From NCBI GenBank assembly GCA_022495005.1, contig JAGYXB010000160.1:992001-1056000 (forward strand): DNA of 64,000 bases, read 5' to 3'. This stretch comes from Rhyacophila brunnea. Taxonomy: Eukaryota > Arthropoda > Insecta > Trichoptera > Rhyacophilidae. Below are positions 46,993-59,101 of the stretch, one piece after another (the first letter of the stretch is position 1; each line of letters starts with the position of its first letter). Made by a program: the position numbers and the translations under genes. The notes below the pieces were generated by a model. That model had not been told where the DNA came from, made no database searches, and saw only the letters and a program-made list of their open reading frames with translations.

Positions 46993-49001
46993 GTTACGTA
47001 ATAGTAGAATAGTTACTTAATTACTTAACTATTATACTATAATAACAATTTAATAATAGTATATTATTTATCTGATAATCCATGTTCCTTTAAGAATTTT
47101 TACATTCTTCTTTATCGATTCTCACTACTTGGTTGTACAAGCTCGTGTCAAAAATTGGTAAATTGGTCGCCAACAATTCTTCGAATACAAATTGACCGTC
47201 AACTATTGAAAGTGTAGTAGTAAAGATAATAGCATCCTGGTCGAATGGTTACTTATACGAAAAAATAATTAATTGTAATATGTATTTATTTCTTAAACAT
47301 ATTATACACATTCATAAATATTAATTCAAAACATTCACAACCAGTGCTCAAAATGAAAAAAAATATAAGTATACCGGAATGCTCGATATGTTTTTCTAAT
47401 ATTACAAAATGTATTCGTTAGTTTTTGTAAATGTATGCAATTTGGATTTTTTTTAATCTACGCATTATATTATATCATGCAATAGCAGTCATTGTGTCAA
47501 TTAAAAATATATAAAAAATGTATTATTTTACCGAAAACATTGTAAATAATTACAAGATAAAAAGAACTTTTTATATACAACGTTTTTAAATTCTGTTGAA
47601 CCATATAAACTTGACTTGACTAGCTTAAACGATCAAAAAAAATGTACTTGACATGTCATATTGATTTCCATAGTGACGCACGTATATATCAATAATTTAG
47701 TTGCTAGGACCCCAGACCCCTAACAACCAATAATGGTGTCGAAATAACTTTTCATACAAAACAGAATTAACTGAAAATGAATTTAATTCTACTTGAATAT
47801 GGCTAAAATTATTTGAAAAAAATGCATTGGCATCTTGTTCTGATATATTCTGAAAGTTTCAAATGTCTAGCTAGTCGAGAAGTTAGTTAAAAATCAATTG
47901 CAAGATTTGTATTTGACAAACAAGAAAAAAAATGTACTGGACAAACAAGAATACGAGCTAAGAAAAACGTTGTAAAATTTAAGTACATAATTATTAAATG
48001 TGACAGTGTTGTATTGTATTTTATTCTTTTTTTTCACCTATTTCAAGGAAACAAGTCCAAAAAAAGTCATACGTGCATAAATTATTATACTGACGTTTAG
48101 AATAGACATTTATTTGTCAATATCGCATGTGAAAACTTCTCTTTACAATCTTTACATGAAACTTCTATTAATACCCTTCCCATTATTTACCTCTTTACAA
48201 TTTGGCCGTCTTGAAGTAGTGCATCGGGGGGAATATTACAGGAATGACGATTGATTGAAATAGTATCATAAAAAAACTGTAACAAAATAATAAGCATTAT
48301 TGCAATTGGGATTAATAATATTATTATTATCGATTTACCATTAGTACGTGAATAATTTAAAATAAATAAACAATGACATAAAAATTGTAAAACAAAATGC
48401 ATAGTGTACAAAAATCTTTATGACTCTATGGAGCGCATTGGTCAGTGGCGTACCTAAGAGTTTCTTCCGAAGAGGCTCTAAAACTCCATTGGATATTGCT
48501 GCCTGATTTCAAGGTTGTTCTATTTCACATTTTTAAGAAAAATGACTTTTTAATGCCATTTTGTTCTATTTCCAGAACTCTGTTTAACCCATTAGTTAGA
48601 ATATAAAAATTATGAACGCATTTGTCGATAATCTCGAAAATAAGTTATTATTTTATATGCAGGACACAGTTTTTAATATAAATATAGGTTGTGCAATTAT
48701 TTCTATATGAACTATCAAATTGCTTTCCTGAGAATTTTACAGAAAATGAATGAATAACCTGGGAATCAGACAGCGATATATATATATTGGTGGTGCAATT
48801 TATTATTTCAATGTGAACTTTCAAATTGCTCTCCTGAACATTTTACTGAAAGTGACATAGAACAGCCTGGAAATCAGGCAGCTATATGTTAAGATACTCG
48901 TATTTAAGAACTTTTGGGTTCCACTGACTCATTCAGGACGACCGCCGAATAAAGGGGTGACCGATCAATCAATAACGGTGTTGAAGAAAACCATTCTTTC
49001 A

Positions 49002-49498
49002 GGTAATTCCAGCAGAATATGATGCCAGCTCTCGTGTATTGAATAGATTTTTATCAGCATGAAGTGCTCTGCCCAGGGAAGATTTTTGCATTGAAAATAC
49101 GGGTGGAATATCTAAATCAATATCTGAGAAAGCGTAAACGTCTTCTTGTTTGAATTCGATATCGTAGAAATCTCATTTGTCTGCCGATTTGGGGTTCTCA
49201 TTGGGAGCATCTTTGACTGAATGTATGGCTGGCGTTGAAAGATTATGAAGAGTTGGAATAATACCCAACACGTTGGACTCGAAAGGCATTGCTCCTCCGT
49301 TGAATTTCTGCTCCAACTTTTGAACCAGATATGATTTGATCTTCTCTATCAGCTGAAGTTCTGAGTTTTTGGAGACTTTCATTTTGGAGATGGGCGTGAG
49401 GAGAGGGGGTTCGTTGCTGGGTGTCAGTATTGGTGGTGTTGATTTTTCTAGCAACAGAGAAAGGGTCGGGGCACCTGATGAAGGACTTGTGGCTTCTG
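49002..49498 (-). pseudogene. Exon-like reading frame with one in-frame stop, unknown family
   Basis: On the minus strand, acceptor TTTTTCAG is followed by an open stretch: EATSPSSGAPTLSLLLEKS, a Pro-rich part, a helix ELQLIEKIKSYLVQKLEQK, then SADK and TGA (49173-49175). The same frame then stays open for about 57 more codons (DFYDIEFKQEDVYAFSDID, LDIPPVFSMQKSSLGRAL) to a TGA at 48999-49001. No family recognised. It could be a terminal exon ending at the first TGA, or a broken longer exon. Confidence 0.35.
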
Positions 49499-49665
49499 AA
49501 AAATCCAATGCAACATTAGGGTATCATAATTGGGCTAATTAAAATGATGACTAATGAACCTTTTTTAAGAGCGTAACCTCAAGCGTACCCTCACGCAAGT
49601 AGAATATATCAACACCCGAAGTAATTTGGTTGGACATAGTTATCGCCCTCCCAATTGGTATTACC

Positions 49666-50152
49666 CACAGAACAGATAATAAATAGAATACCGATAGGCT
49701 ATAATATTCAATACGCCGCATCTTGATGCAAGGTTTTGAATGTGTGAGTGTCCTACAAAAATGAAGCACGCATTATGCACGTGCAGTAGTGTGTGCAATA
49801 CACCAACATTAAATGAGCGTAAATGCATAAACCGAGCAGTTTTCAGTATTCGACGTAAAACGTATTATTGACACGTGTGTAAGTTTAACCCGGATTCTTC
49901 CTTACTCGAGTCGGTTACCTGCTATCGCCTTACCCGTTAGTGTACGTCCTGAGTAGCAGCGTTCGGCGCAGCGTTGAGCGTTTTGCGCAACTCAAACGTA
50001 TAACCGTGTGTGAAAATGTTCGTAGACAATGTCTTTTTTTTTGGTTATACATTTATATCTACGGTTATACGTTTGAGTTGCGCACAACGCTCAACGCTGG
50101 CACTGAGGCCTCACACTTATGTATTTCAGTTCCCATTATTTCTGAGCTCCCT
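49666..50152. mobile_element. 9-bp-duplication element, copy 3
   Basis: CACAGAACAGATAATAAAT...TTTCTGAGCTCCCT; duplication GGTATTACC / GGCATTACC. It lies inside a minus-strand LINE fragment (49556-49665 and 50153-50283, the 3.5-kb LINE family), whose sequence resumes exactly after the duplication. Hosts MITE 49940-50116. Confidence 0.75.
49940..50116. mobile_element. Harbinger-like MITE in 9-bp element
   Basis: TTA flanks (49937-49939, 50117-50119); ends GTGTACGTCCTGAG / CACTGAGGCCTCACAC; inner arms GCGCAACTCAAACGTATAAC and its complement. Confidence 0.65.
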
Positions 50153-50638
50153 GGCATTACCAGTGGCAGGTTGGTTCTGCACCTTGGGAGAATAGACAAC
50201 TGATGTTCTCTATTTCTAAGATACTCGTAGTTATCAGGGACACACAGGTCAAAACTGCCCAGAATAGCAGAGTTCTCATTTTTTTCTACCTTATCTCTTC
50301 TTCTTTGGGATATAAGCTATTTTGGGGCACCTAGACTCTTGGTCTTTATCCCCTTCATATGAAGTGACTGTTTCTAATGCTTACATGGGCCTGGGGGCTT
50401 CACGGCCACCAGAGGCCGGTGTGGTGTATTTTTGTGATGCTGATGGACTTTCGTAAATTCCTGTCAGGGCCGCGGTACTGTTTGTTGCTGAAATTAGAAC
50501 ATGACACAACAATGGAATAATAAAATAAGGTTTAATCTGAATAATCTATCGTCGTAATACGAATGAATACCATACTGCGTCAGCAAAAAACCTTAGAGCA
50601 GGCTGCTTTCGGGAAAAGTATGCGTCCAGGATCTCGGC

Positions 50639-51233
50639 TAAGGATTGCAATACCGAATAAATATATCTTTTTTTTTTGATTAAATATCGGTTTTAATACC
50701 GGTATCCCTCAAAAAATATTATAAAAAAGAAGTACCTATTTATAAATATAACTATTAAAATACTATTTTATAGCAACCTAAAACGCCTTCATTTATTTGT
50801 TGACCTTTATAAATATGCATAAATCATAATATTTGAGAACTGCTAATTTTTACATATTATACTAGTCCGAGTATTGGAAAATCGCTCTAAAAAAACAACG
50901 TTTTGTCAACTATTGTTATAGAATAATTATTGGTAATATTTGCCACGAATTCTATAAATAAATTTGAGAGATTTTGTTTTATTATTTTTTAACTTTTGTT
51001 GATTTCAGTATAATATATATTAGCGTTTTGACAGCATAGAACATAATCACTAAATTTAATATACAATAAAGTAGTAAGTTAGTGAAAAAAAGCATTAAAT
51101 TCATTTTCGAAAAACATAAACGTGCATACTTTCTTAATACCGAAAATACTGGTATTTTTATTTTTGAACCCGGTATTTCGGTATCGATTAATAATTGAAT
51201 ACCGGTTTTGAAATACCGGTATTGCAATCCCTA
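50639..51233. mobile_element. hAT-type element TA(G)GGATTGCAATACCG
   Basis: TAAGGATTGCAATACCG...CCGGTATTGCAATCCCTA; duplication ATCTCGGC / ATCTTGGC. A relative starts at about 61,747 (GGGATCGCAATACCGGTATT) and is cut near 61,990. Confidence 0.75.
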
Positions 51234-51540
51234 ATCTTGGCTCTTGGATGGCTGATGCTGTTCCCTCGAGTTGGTATTTATTATTTTTAATACCTAAGGA
51301 AGACCGCGATAGCTTATGACAAATTTCCTCTGAGCTACGCAAAAATTACAATTTCAGATATGGTGAAAAACGAATGGAACTCACTATACATAAACTCATC
51401 GATAGGGGAGTTGACCCGAAAGTTTTTACCTTCGATTTAAGCAGCACGAGACGTCAGGGTGCATAAGGGGCTGTGTTTTGAGATGACTCAGATTCTTACA
51501 GGTCACGGAGTCATGCGAGCATACCTGCACCCGTTTAAAA

Positions 51541-51776
51541 TAACATCAGCTGATGGAAAGTATCCATGCAAGCGACCAGGACGTCCTACTTTTACTCCTA
51601 GATTGTCAAATCTTTAGCAAGGAGCGGCACAACCTGAACTTTTTATTACATATGGCAGATGCGGACATTCGAGACCTTCTGGGGACCATGGCAAACGAGG
51701 CCGGAAGAGATGCACTTTTTAATTTCTGTATTGATGTAATAAAAAGAATAAAAATAATAAATGGTGACATGTATTG
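51541..51776 (+). other. Exon-like ORF, unknown
   Basis: Frame with MESIHASDQDVLLLLLDCQI, HNLNFLLHMADADIRDLLGT and ALFNFCIDVIKRIKI, helical and protein-like in composition, ending TGA after MY. A possible acceptor (AACATCAG) lies just upstream. No homologue recognised and no partner exon proven; it may be a transposase or gene remnant. Confidence 0.3.
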
Positions 51777-54414
51777 ATGATTCATGCCTTTCAGATCCAG
51801 TGACTGCAATCATATAAGATAGGATAAGTACAAGCCTCAGAACCGACCCACCTTAGGTGATTTTTTTTCTCTAGATGCCTTTATAGATACCTTGCATTTA
51901 ATATCGAGGTTTTGGCACGCAAACTACTCTACTTGATGCTAGTCAAATGAAAATTGTGCCGGCTGAGAGAATATGCCTTTTTCGTTGACCAATTTTTCTA
52001 AATATTTCATAGTGTTTCTATAAAACATCTTTATACCTACGTATAGTAAGATTTTTGGTTCAGTCATAACTTGAAACTCAGCATTTGTTTTCGCAGCCCT
52101 AGTTACGGCCCTGGATTGTCACCAATGATAAAAATAACAATGTCATAGAACAACAGCTGTCGTTATATTTTCTCAGAAAGAAAACTCTTGACGTACTTAC
52201 CTACTTTTATGTGAACTATTAAATAATTTATGACAGAAAATTTCCATTTTTATACATATAAAGACAATGGTAAAAAAAAAAAGTACTATAAGTATACGTT
52301 AATATATTTAATATTTATAAGCTATATTGACTACATTGTAACAATGGTGGAAGATCCAGTGGCATTGAACAATTATTATTATAATAATATTAAATTTTCA
52401 ATGTTTTAATTGTTAATTCCTCGTGGAGAAACAATAATAATTAGTGTTGTTTTAATATATTCTCAATACTTTTCAATCAATAATGGTTACCTATATAACA
52501 GTAGTGAAGAGTGGATGTAGGCCGTTAATATCTGCCATAAATAGTGCACATTACACTTTATTAGTTATACGTATTTGTTTTTATTGAACTAAGACTACAA
52601 TTTTACAGATGGTGCTGGTTAGTTTTTAAAAATCAATTAAACACTACCTAACCCAAACCATAATAGTTTTGTTATATTCTTGGCGATACGACAAACAATA
52701 TTGTACAAACTTTTTCATACATACTTATCTGTTTTCGTTGGTTTAAGAATACATATTGTTACACATAGGGCTCACATGCCCCACGTAGGTCAAAATAGAG
52801 ATTTTATGGTATTTTCAGAGCATAAGCCTGGACATTCCATAAACGTTGTAGATAATCTATTTATATAACTTTGAAGCCTAATTATCCTTTATATTTATTT
52901 TAAACATTGTTGACTGCATAAAGTATTTTTATTATATAAAATAGTATTCTTTTAAACCTCTCGATATAATGTTTTAGAATATACCTAGTCATATTTCAGT
53001 ACATCCATGTGCAGTGGTGTTAAGATTTTTTAGATTTATTAATTCTTAAACGCATTTACAAAACCATTAGTAAAATTAATGTTAACATTATATAGTGACA
53101 TATTTACGATACAAAATTATATTTTATAATCTTTGTGATCCCAAATTTGAAAAGAATTAGGCATTTTAAAATTCAAAATAATTAAAAGATAAAAAGAACT
53201 TTTTATAGGTATACAACGTTTTTAAATTTTCTGTTGAATCATATAAACTTGGCTTGACTAGCTTAAACGATCAAAAAAAATTGTACTTCATATAAATAAT
53301 ACTGAATTATCATTTTGACATGTCATATTGATTTCCATGGTAACGCACGTATATATTAATAATTTAATTGCTAGGACCTCAGACCCCTAGCAATCAATAA
53401 TGGTGTCGAAATAACTTTTCATACAAAACATAATTAACTGAAAATGAATTCAATTCTACTTAAAGATGGCTAAAAGTATTTAAAAAATGCATTGGCATCA
53501 TGTTCTGATATATTATAAAAGTTTCAAATGTCTAGCTAGTCGGGAAGTTAGTTAAACATCGATTGCAAGATTTGTACCGGACAAACAAGCACCGTACAAA
53601 TAAGAATACGGGCTAAGAAAAACGTTGTAAAATGGGCACGATTTGAAGATAATTCCAAAGATACTGATTATAAGCTATGTCTTTGACCATTCAAATGAGA
53701 TAAAATATCCTACGAATAATGATTGTTTTATAATAATTATTGACCTACGAATTACGTAGTATTTTTTTGAAATACGCCATTTCTATTGGCAAATCCCAGT
53801 GGTTAAGCTTCAACATACGGCCGTAGCCATAAATTGACAAACGATAAATGAAGTGGAGAGTAAGATCATGTTAACGCGCGTGTTTGAACATGTACCGAAC
53901 CGAAAAAAATATCTACTACGTATCTGGGATACGTGTTATCATCAGACTACGTAAGACTCGGAAATACGTAAGACAAAAACATTTGACCACTAAATGTCAT
54001 CTACTTTTAACCATTGTGAACTTATTGAATGGAGTAATAAATTTATCAATTCCATTCGAGTAATTACATTAAACTGCTGTGCAGCTGTGTGAATTAGCGA
54101 CCAGCGTTGCAAACGTCAGTGCTACATTCAGGCTACAAGCAGGACGGCATTATGACTCGATTTAGAGTGCGAAAGGTATGACGCGATTATGCGCAGAATA
54201 TTGTTTACAAGCGGTGACATTTGGATTTAAACACATAGGATGTTTTTACAATTTTCACATTTGATCGGATATAAAATAATAAAGAAAAATATATAAAATA
54301 GTAAAGAAAATATTAAAAAAAAACGTAAGTACAATTTTATACAGGAAAATAAAATTTCGAAAAAAAAATACTTCACTGAAAATGTCTTTGGGGAGCGCAT
54401 TGACTAGTCTTGTG

Positions 54415-54719
54415 GGTCTATTCTATGCTTATCGACCGCTAAAGTGATAAAGTGATAAATATTATCAAACTTAGGGTAGGTTTGTATCAAAATATTAGCA
54501 CTTATTGTAACAATTACACGAAGCCGGTTTTTATTGTTGCAATAAGTGCTATATTTTAACAGCACCTATCTTGCTGCTGTTAAAATATCGCACTTATTGC
54601 AACAATAAAAACCAGCTTCGTGTAATTGTTACAATAAGTGCTAATATTTTGATACAAACCTACCCTAAGTTTGATACTATTTATCAATTTAGTGTTCGAT
54701 AAGTATAGAATAGACCCAT
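54415..54719. repeat. Near-perfect 300-bp palindrome
   Basis: Left arm from GGGTCTATTCTATGC to about 54,556, right arm from about 54,575 to GAATAGACCC. The arms pair over about 140 bases with a few mismatches, centre TTAACAGCACCTATCTTGCTGCTG. Probably a foldback MITE; transcribed, it would make one long hairpin. Confidence 0.8.
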
Positions 54720-55175
54720 TGCACCCCTTATATCTGAAATCCGTTATATCGAGGTTCTACTGTACTCTCATTTGAAAAGTCTGAAGTGTTTTAAGTGAAG
54801 ATGGGCAGTTGAGTTACCAACGTACATAGTAGAAATATATACTGCATATCTTTAAGAAATATTAGTGACGCTTAGTTCATGTACAAGGGTTTATATGTGT
54901 AGTAAAACAGCTAGATAGGGTGGATAATTTGGGGTTGATCAATAATATAATATTGAGTAGGTACAGTGCAATATTCGAAATCACACCGATCGAATATTCT
55001 TAACAATGGTATATACATAATTAGTAATTTAGGGTGTCGATGAATAATTAAACGAAATGCAATTTATTGTCATCGGGGAGATATCATAGAGAGGGGAGTT
55101 ACGGATACATAACAACCCACTTCTTTGGAAGCTAAATTAAGCCTTTTTATTTTGATTTCTTAATTTATGTTACAG

Positions 55176-55397
55176 GACGAAGAAATATGCCAACTGTTAG
55201 AAATCTTGCTCACGCTTTGCAAAAATGTAGACTGCGGCACTCTTTCTCCCATCATTGAAGATGTTGTCTTTCACGTGTTTAAAATTTCACGGATACCAAA
55301 GAACTGTTTGTGATGGTTTTGGACTCCATTAAGAAATATCTCAACAGTCAGGATATACAGGAAGCCACCAGGAAAGCATTATTAATAATATTATAAT
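55176..55397 (+). pseudogene. Frameshifted helical-repeat exon, unknown
   Basis: Acceptor TTATGTTACAG, then DEEICQLLEILLTLCKNVDC, GTLSPIIEDVVFHVFKIS. A frame change near 55,291 is needed to continue with DTKELFVMVLDSIKKYLNSQ, DIQEATRKALLIIL. The two parts look like consecutive ARM/HEAT-type helices of one protein, broken by a missing base. A tiny upstream ORF 54152-54175 (MTRFRVRK then GTATG) would join in phase, but this is weak. Confidence 0.35.
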
Positions 55398-55734
55398 ATT
55401 TAGTAAGTACATTGCAATATCAGCGGTAGGCAACTCAAATGCATTGGCGTGCCACAATACAGGTAATTTAAAGTACTGGACACAGCGTGCCACTGAAATA
55501 AAAGTAGTACATATATTGTAAAACAATTTAATTTGACTATAATAATACATGCTACATAAAAACATCATAAAAATTACAATATTTCAACATTAGTGACTCC
55601 TTTGAAGCTCAATTATGGAAGCTAACAGCTCAATATTATTTGATTCATAGTTTAAAGTTTTTGATTGTATGCACATTTATGAATTTTCTTCAGTTAAACG
55701 ATTTCGATAGGGGTTAATAATTTATTTTTATTTT

Positions 55735-56640
55735 TATTTATTTGTTTTATTTATTTATAAAAAAGAGTATTACGGCATTACAGCTTTTGGCCAATGCGCC
55801 ATAATACATAATACATACAAATATATAAAAATATCTTAATTACAAATAACAACTAATATGACAAGAAAGTGGAAAAGACAGTATGTGTATATATTAAAGA
55901 AATATGATAATATATACAATTATAAATTTATCCTATTTAAAACATCTACAAACATTATATAATTAATAAAAAACAAATCAACCTTTATGGTGCCATCAAA
56001 TAAGCTAATTGCACGATACACAGCATCATGAAACATAACATCTGTCCTGCGACGAGGTATCTTGAAGACCGTGGAGCTGCGAGTGATATTGGTGGGAACA
56101 TGAAAATTAATATTTACCAGTATATGCGGATTGTAAATGAACCCACGAAGAAGTAAAAAAAAAATGCTTTAAAAGAACAATCACTCTTCGGGTAGACAGG
56201 GATTGCATTGATAGCATACCCAGAAGAAAACGAGTCGGGAAATTCATTTTATTGTCATTATCATAAGGAAAGAACCCGTATGTTCTTAAGTAGAGAAATC
56301 TAAGAAATCTATTGTGGACTCGATCCAGCTTAATTGTGTGGATGAACCTATTAGGACTCCAAATAATGCTGGCATATTCAAGAATACTCAACACAAATGA
56401 TACGTATAATGTACGTAGCACTCGGACGTTTTCGAATGATTTTGAAACCCTCATAACAAAACCAAGCATTTTGCTAGATCTAGTACTGATGTTAAGAATA
56501 TGCTGATTGAAAGTGAACTTTGTATCATACAATACTCCCAAATCTTTTATCTCCGTTACCCTACTCAATATTATACCAGACAATGTGTATGGGAACAATA
56601 AGGTGTGCCTTGAACGATTGAATTCAATATGTTTCAAAAT
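55735..56640 (-). mobile_element. Jockey-like LINE 3' part
   Basis: Minus strand: SGIILSRVTEIKDLGVLYDT, KMLGFVMRVSKSFENVRVLR, SFVLSILEYASIIWSPNRF, RFLRFLYLRTYGFFPYDND, then after a frameshift in an A-run HVPTNITRSSTVFKIPRRRT and MFHDAVYRAISLFDG. AT-rich tail to about 55,735. Different subfamily from the 3.5-kb LINE. Confidence 0.75.
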
Positions 56641-57577
56641 TGAGAATGTTCGCTCAAGTACATTGTACTGAAAACACTTAAAAGAGCAATTAAATTAGTG
56701 TCCGCAATCATCGGCTCGTGAAGCGGCGACCAATGTATTATAACGTCATAATATTATGAAACAGTTTTTAAAGTACCTACCGAAAATTTTAATAAATCGA
56801 CATTTTCGACACGTGCCACTAAAAATCCTTTCGCGTGCCATAGGTTGCCGGGCGCTGGTATAGATCAACGTCATGATCGTAATTATTCACATTACCATGC
56901 AGCAATGATGAAAGAACCAGTGAGCATGGCATTCATTATATTTTATTAGTTTACCTATTAATTTTCCGATAATATCAATCAATGTACATATTACATTATT
57001 CAATCTATAATTTATTGTATTGTTATTCGGCTTATTTTCCTTGTACTATCTCCTGTCGGAAGTTGACTACCATAAGGGCGATCTTCATTAATAAAATTTA
57101 CGATCTGCTATCTGGTACAGTTAAGCCACGAAATATGACATAATTTCTGATACGTTTTCCGTTGGGTTTTCTTTTGTTAGAATGCCACGGAGCTTGAAAT
57201 GCATCTGTCTGATTAGATTATTTTGAAGATAGTTTTAAAGCTCAAAACATTCGTCGACATACTGTCACACCCCCAAATTGTCCCCATTTGAGGATGTCTT
57301 CTCTGGGGGTCTAAAGAGGCCGGAACCATTTTCGAGCGGACTCATAGTAATATGAACAGGGGTTGATTACGAGACAGACCAAATATCGACACTATAATCT
57401 TCAATTTATTATCTGAAATATTTTTTATTACATAAAAAAACAGAAAAAATAATCGATGAGTTGAAAATGCGGCCGCTTCTTTAAAGAACATTCAGACATC
57501 AATTTAAAAAGAAACTATTGTGAAGAAGTAATTGGTAAAGCCTAACATAGATTTGTGTCTTGATAAGTAATAGCGCT

Positions 57578-57952
57578 TGTACACGTGCATGGATTTACTT
57601 GCAGCAATAGAGTATATTCTAAACTATCGCGATAATAACTCTCTTTACACCTAAAAGTGCTGACTGCTATTCGATGTTGCTATTTTATAGTACTATTTGA
57701 CAGGTCGTGAAAATCAGTAAACATCAAAATGAGTCTACGCGGTGTAGTTCGTTTTTTACCGGCAGCTTATCCACTATCGTTCTACTGCAACAAATTCAAC
57801 TTTCGCGTGAAAATTAATAAGCTTCCGAATTTTGTTGATCTATGCATGCAATCTTGCAACTTCCATGATAATATATATGTTTACACGTGCATTTTTTTGT
57901 AATGCCCGCGATAATACGTACTGTCAGCAGTAAATCCATGCAGGTGTAAACG
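57578..57952. mobile_element. TIR element, unbroken relative of 30660-33054
   Basis: TGTACACGTGCATGGATTTA...TAAATCCATGCAGGTGTAAA, about 375 bp, serving as the empty-site reference for mariner 2. Confidence 0.6.
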
Positions 57953-58982
57953 TTTTATGATGTAAGGCCAAATCAATTTTAATAAATTATCAAAACTGAA
58001 TAAACACATTCGAAAACACCCTAAAAAATTTCCTGGATGATCTCGTATGTTACTATAAAGTGTATATACGATAAAGCGTATGTCACTATAATATATTATG
58101 CACCCAATAATCACGTCGTTTTTGTTACGTATACGTAATACAAGGATGATTAGGGCAGCAGCCTCGGTGACGTCCACGTCCATGTTAGGAATCTAGCCTG
58201 GGGGCCCGGGCTTAGGGGGGCCTGGCGTGACGGGTTGCAAGATTACTGAGATAAACACACATGGCAATTTTTCTGTAATAGTAAAAAAGTCGCCTACGGC
58301 GCTACTTTACTGCAGAGATATTAGAATTTTAAAATATGTGATTGTGCAATGCAATTTATTATTATTGTATCAATACTCAACTTCATAATTTAAGTGTATG
58401 TATTAAAATACACAAAAGATCTCTAAAAGTACAATTGATACGCCTAATTTTACCTTGAACACCTTTTGAAAAACCCTAGCGAAGGGTGTAGGTAGGCTGA
58501 GGAGATCTGACATAAGTGTGTATTATTTTTGTCGGATTTTCACAGCCCACCTTTATTGTCAATTAAATTTTAAAACCTAACCGATTCGAATTTAATTTTG
58601 TATTCTAATTCAATGAAAACAAATAAGTATGAGCGACAAAGTGTAGTGTGCTATAATTATATCGAATCTCGACAGCTTTTATTGCGCTTAACTGCCATTA
58701 ATGTTAGTGATAGATAGGGGGCCCGCTTCAGAATGCGGGGGCCATGTCCATATTCATACTAACCAAGAAATTTTCCGTAGTCTAAAGACTGATTATTTGA
58801 TGTAGTGTGCTAGTCAAAACTGTTTTGTCTCTTTTTTTACGACGAAGACAACTAAGTCTGATTTAATGCGCTGATTGCTGAGTTCATTGTTTACATTACA
58901 AAAACTGCAATTTTACCTGATCATCATGCAATTAATGTTGATTGCATTGCACAATCATTACGCATTAATTATTATAAATACG

Positions 58983-59101
58983 ATGCAAATTGATTATTAT
59001 TTATTCTCCTACATTTAATTACCTTTACTAATATATAAATAGATGGATTGAAATGATCGAGCCCCAGTGACGTTTAATAATCTGTTTTGATACAAACTAA
59101 G
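58983..59101 (+). promoter_or_regulatory. CSP-C promoter and non-coding first exon
   Basis: ATGCAAAT 58983-58990, CATTTAATTAC 59012-59022, TATATAAA 59032-59039, Inr-like CCAGTG with A at 59066 (34 bases after the TATA start), 36-nt exon 59066-59101 ending ACTAAG|GTATGT. Spacing from octamer to TATA is 49 bases, shorter than in A. The exon start (CAGTGACGTTTAATAATCT) is alignable with the other two. Confidence 0.75.

Larger units (their letters stand above)
46993..58982. other. Gap between CSP-B and CSP-C
   Basis: Contains copies of the 440-bp repeat, the in-frame-stop exon at 49.0-49.5 kb, LINE and 9-bp elements, the 50.6-kb hAT, exon-like pieces at 51.5 and 55.2 kb, the 300-bp palindrome and a LINE at 55.7-56.6 kb. 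Nothing recognised in 47,980-48,950, 51,850-52,500, 56,640-57,570 or 57,953-58,470. Confidence 0.6.
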
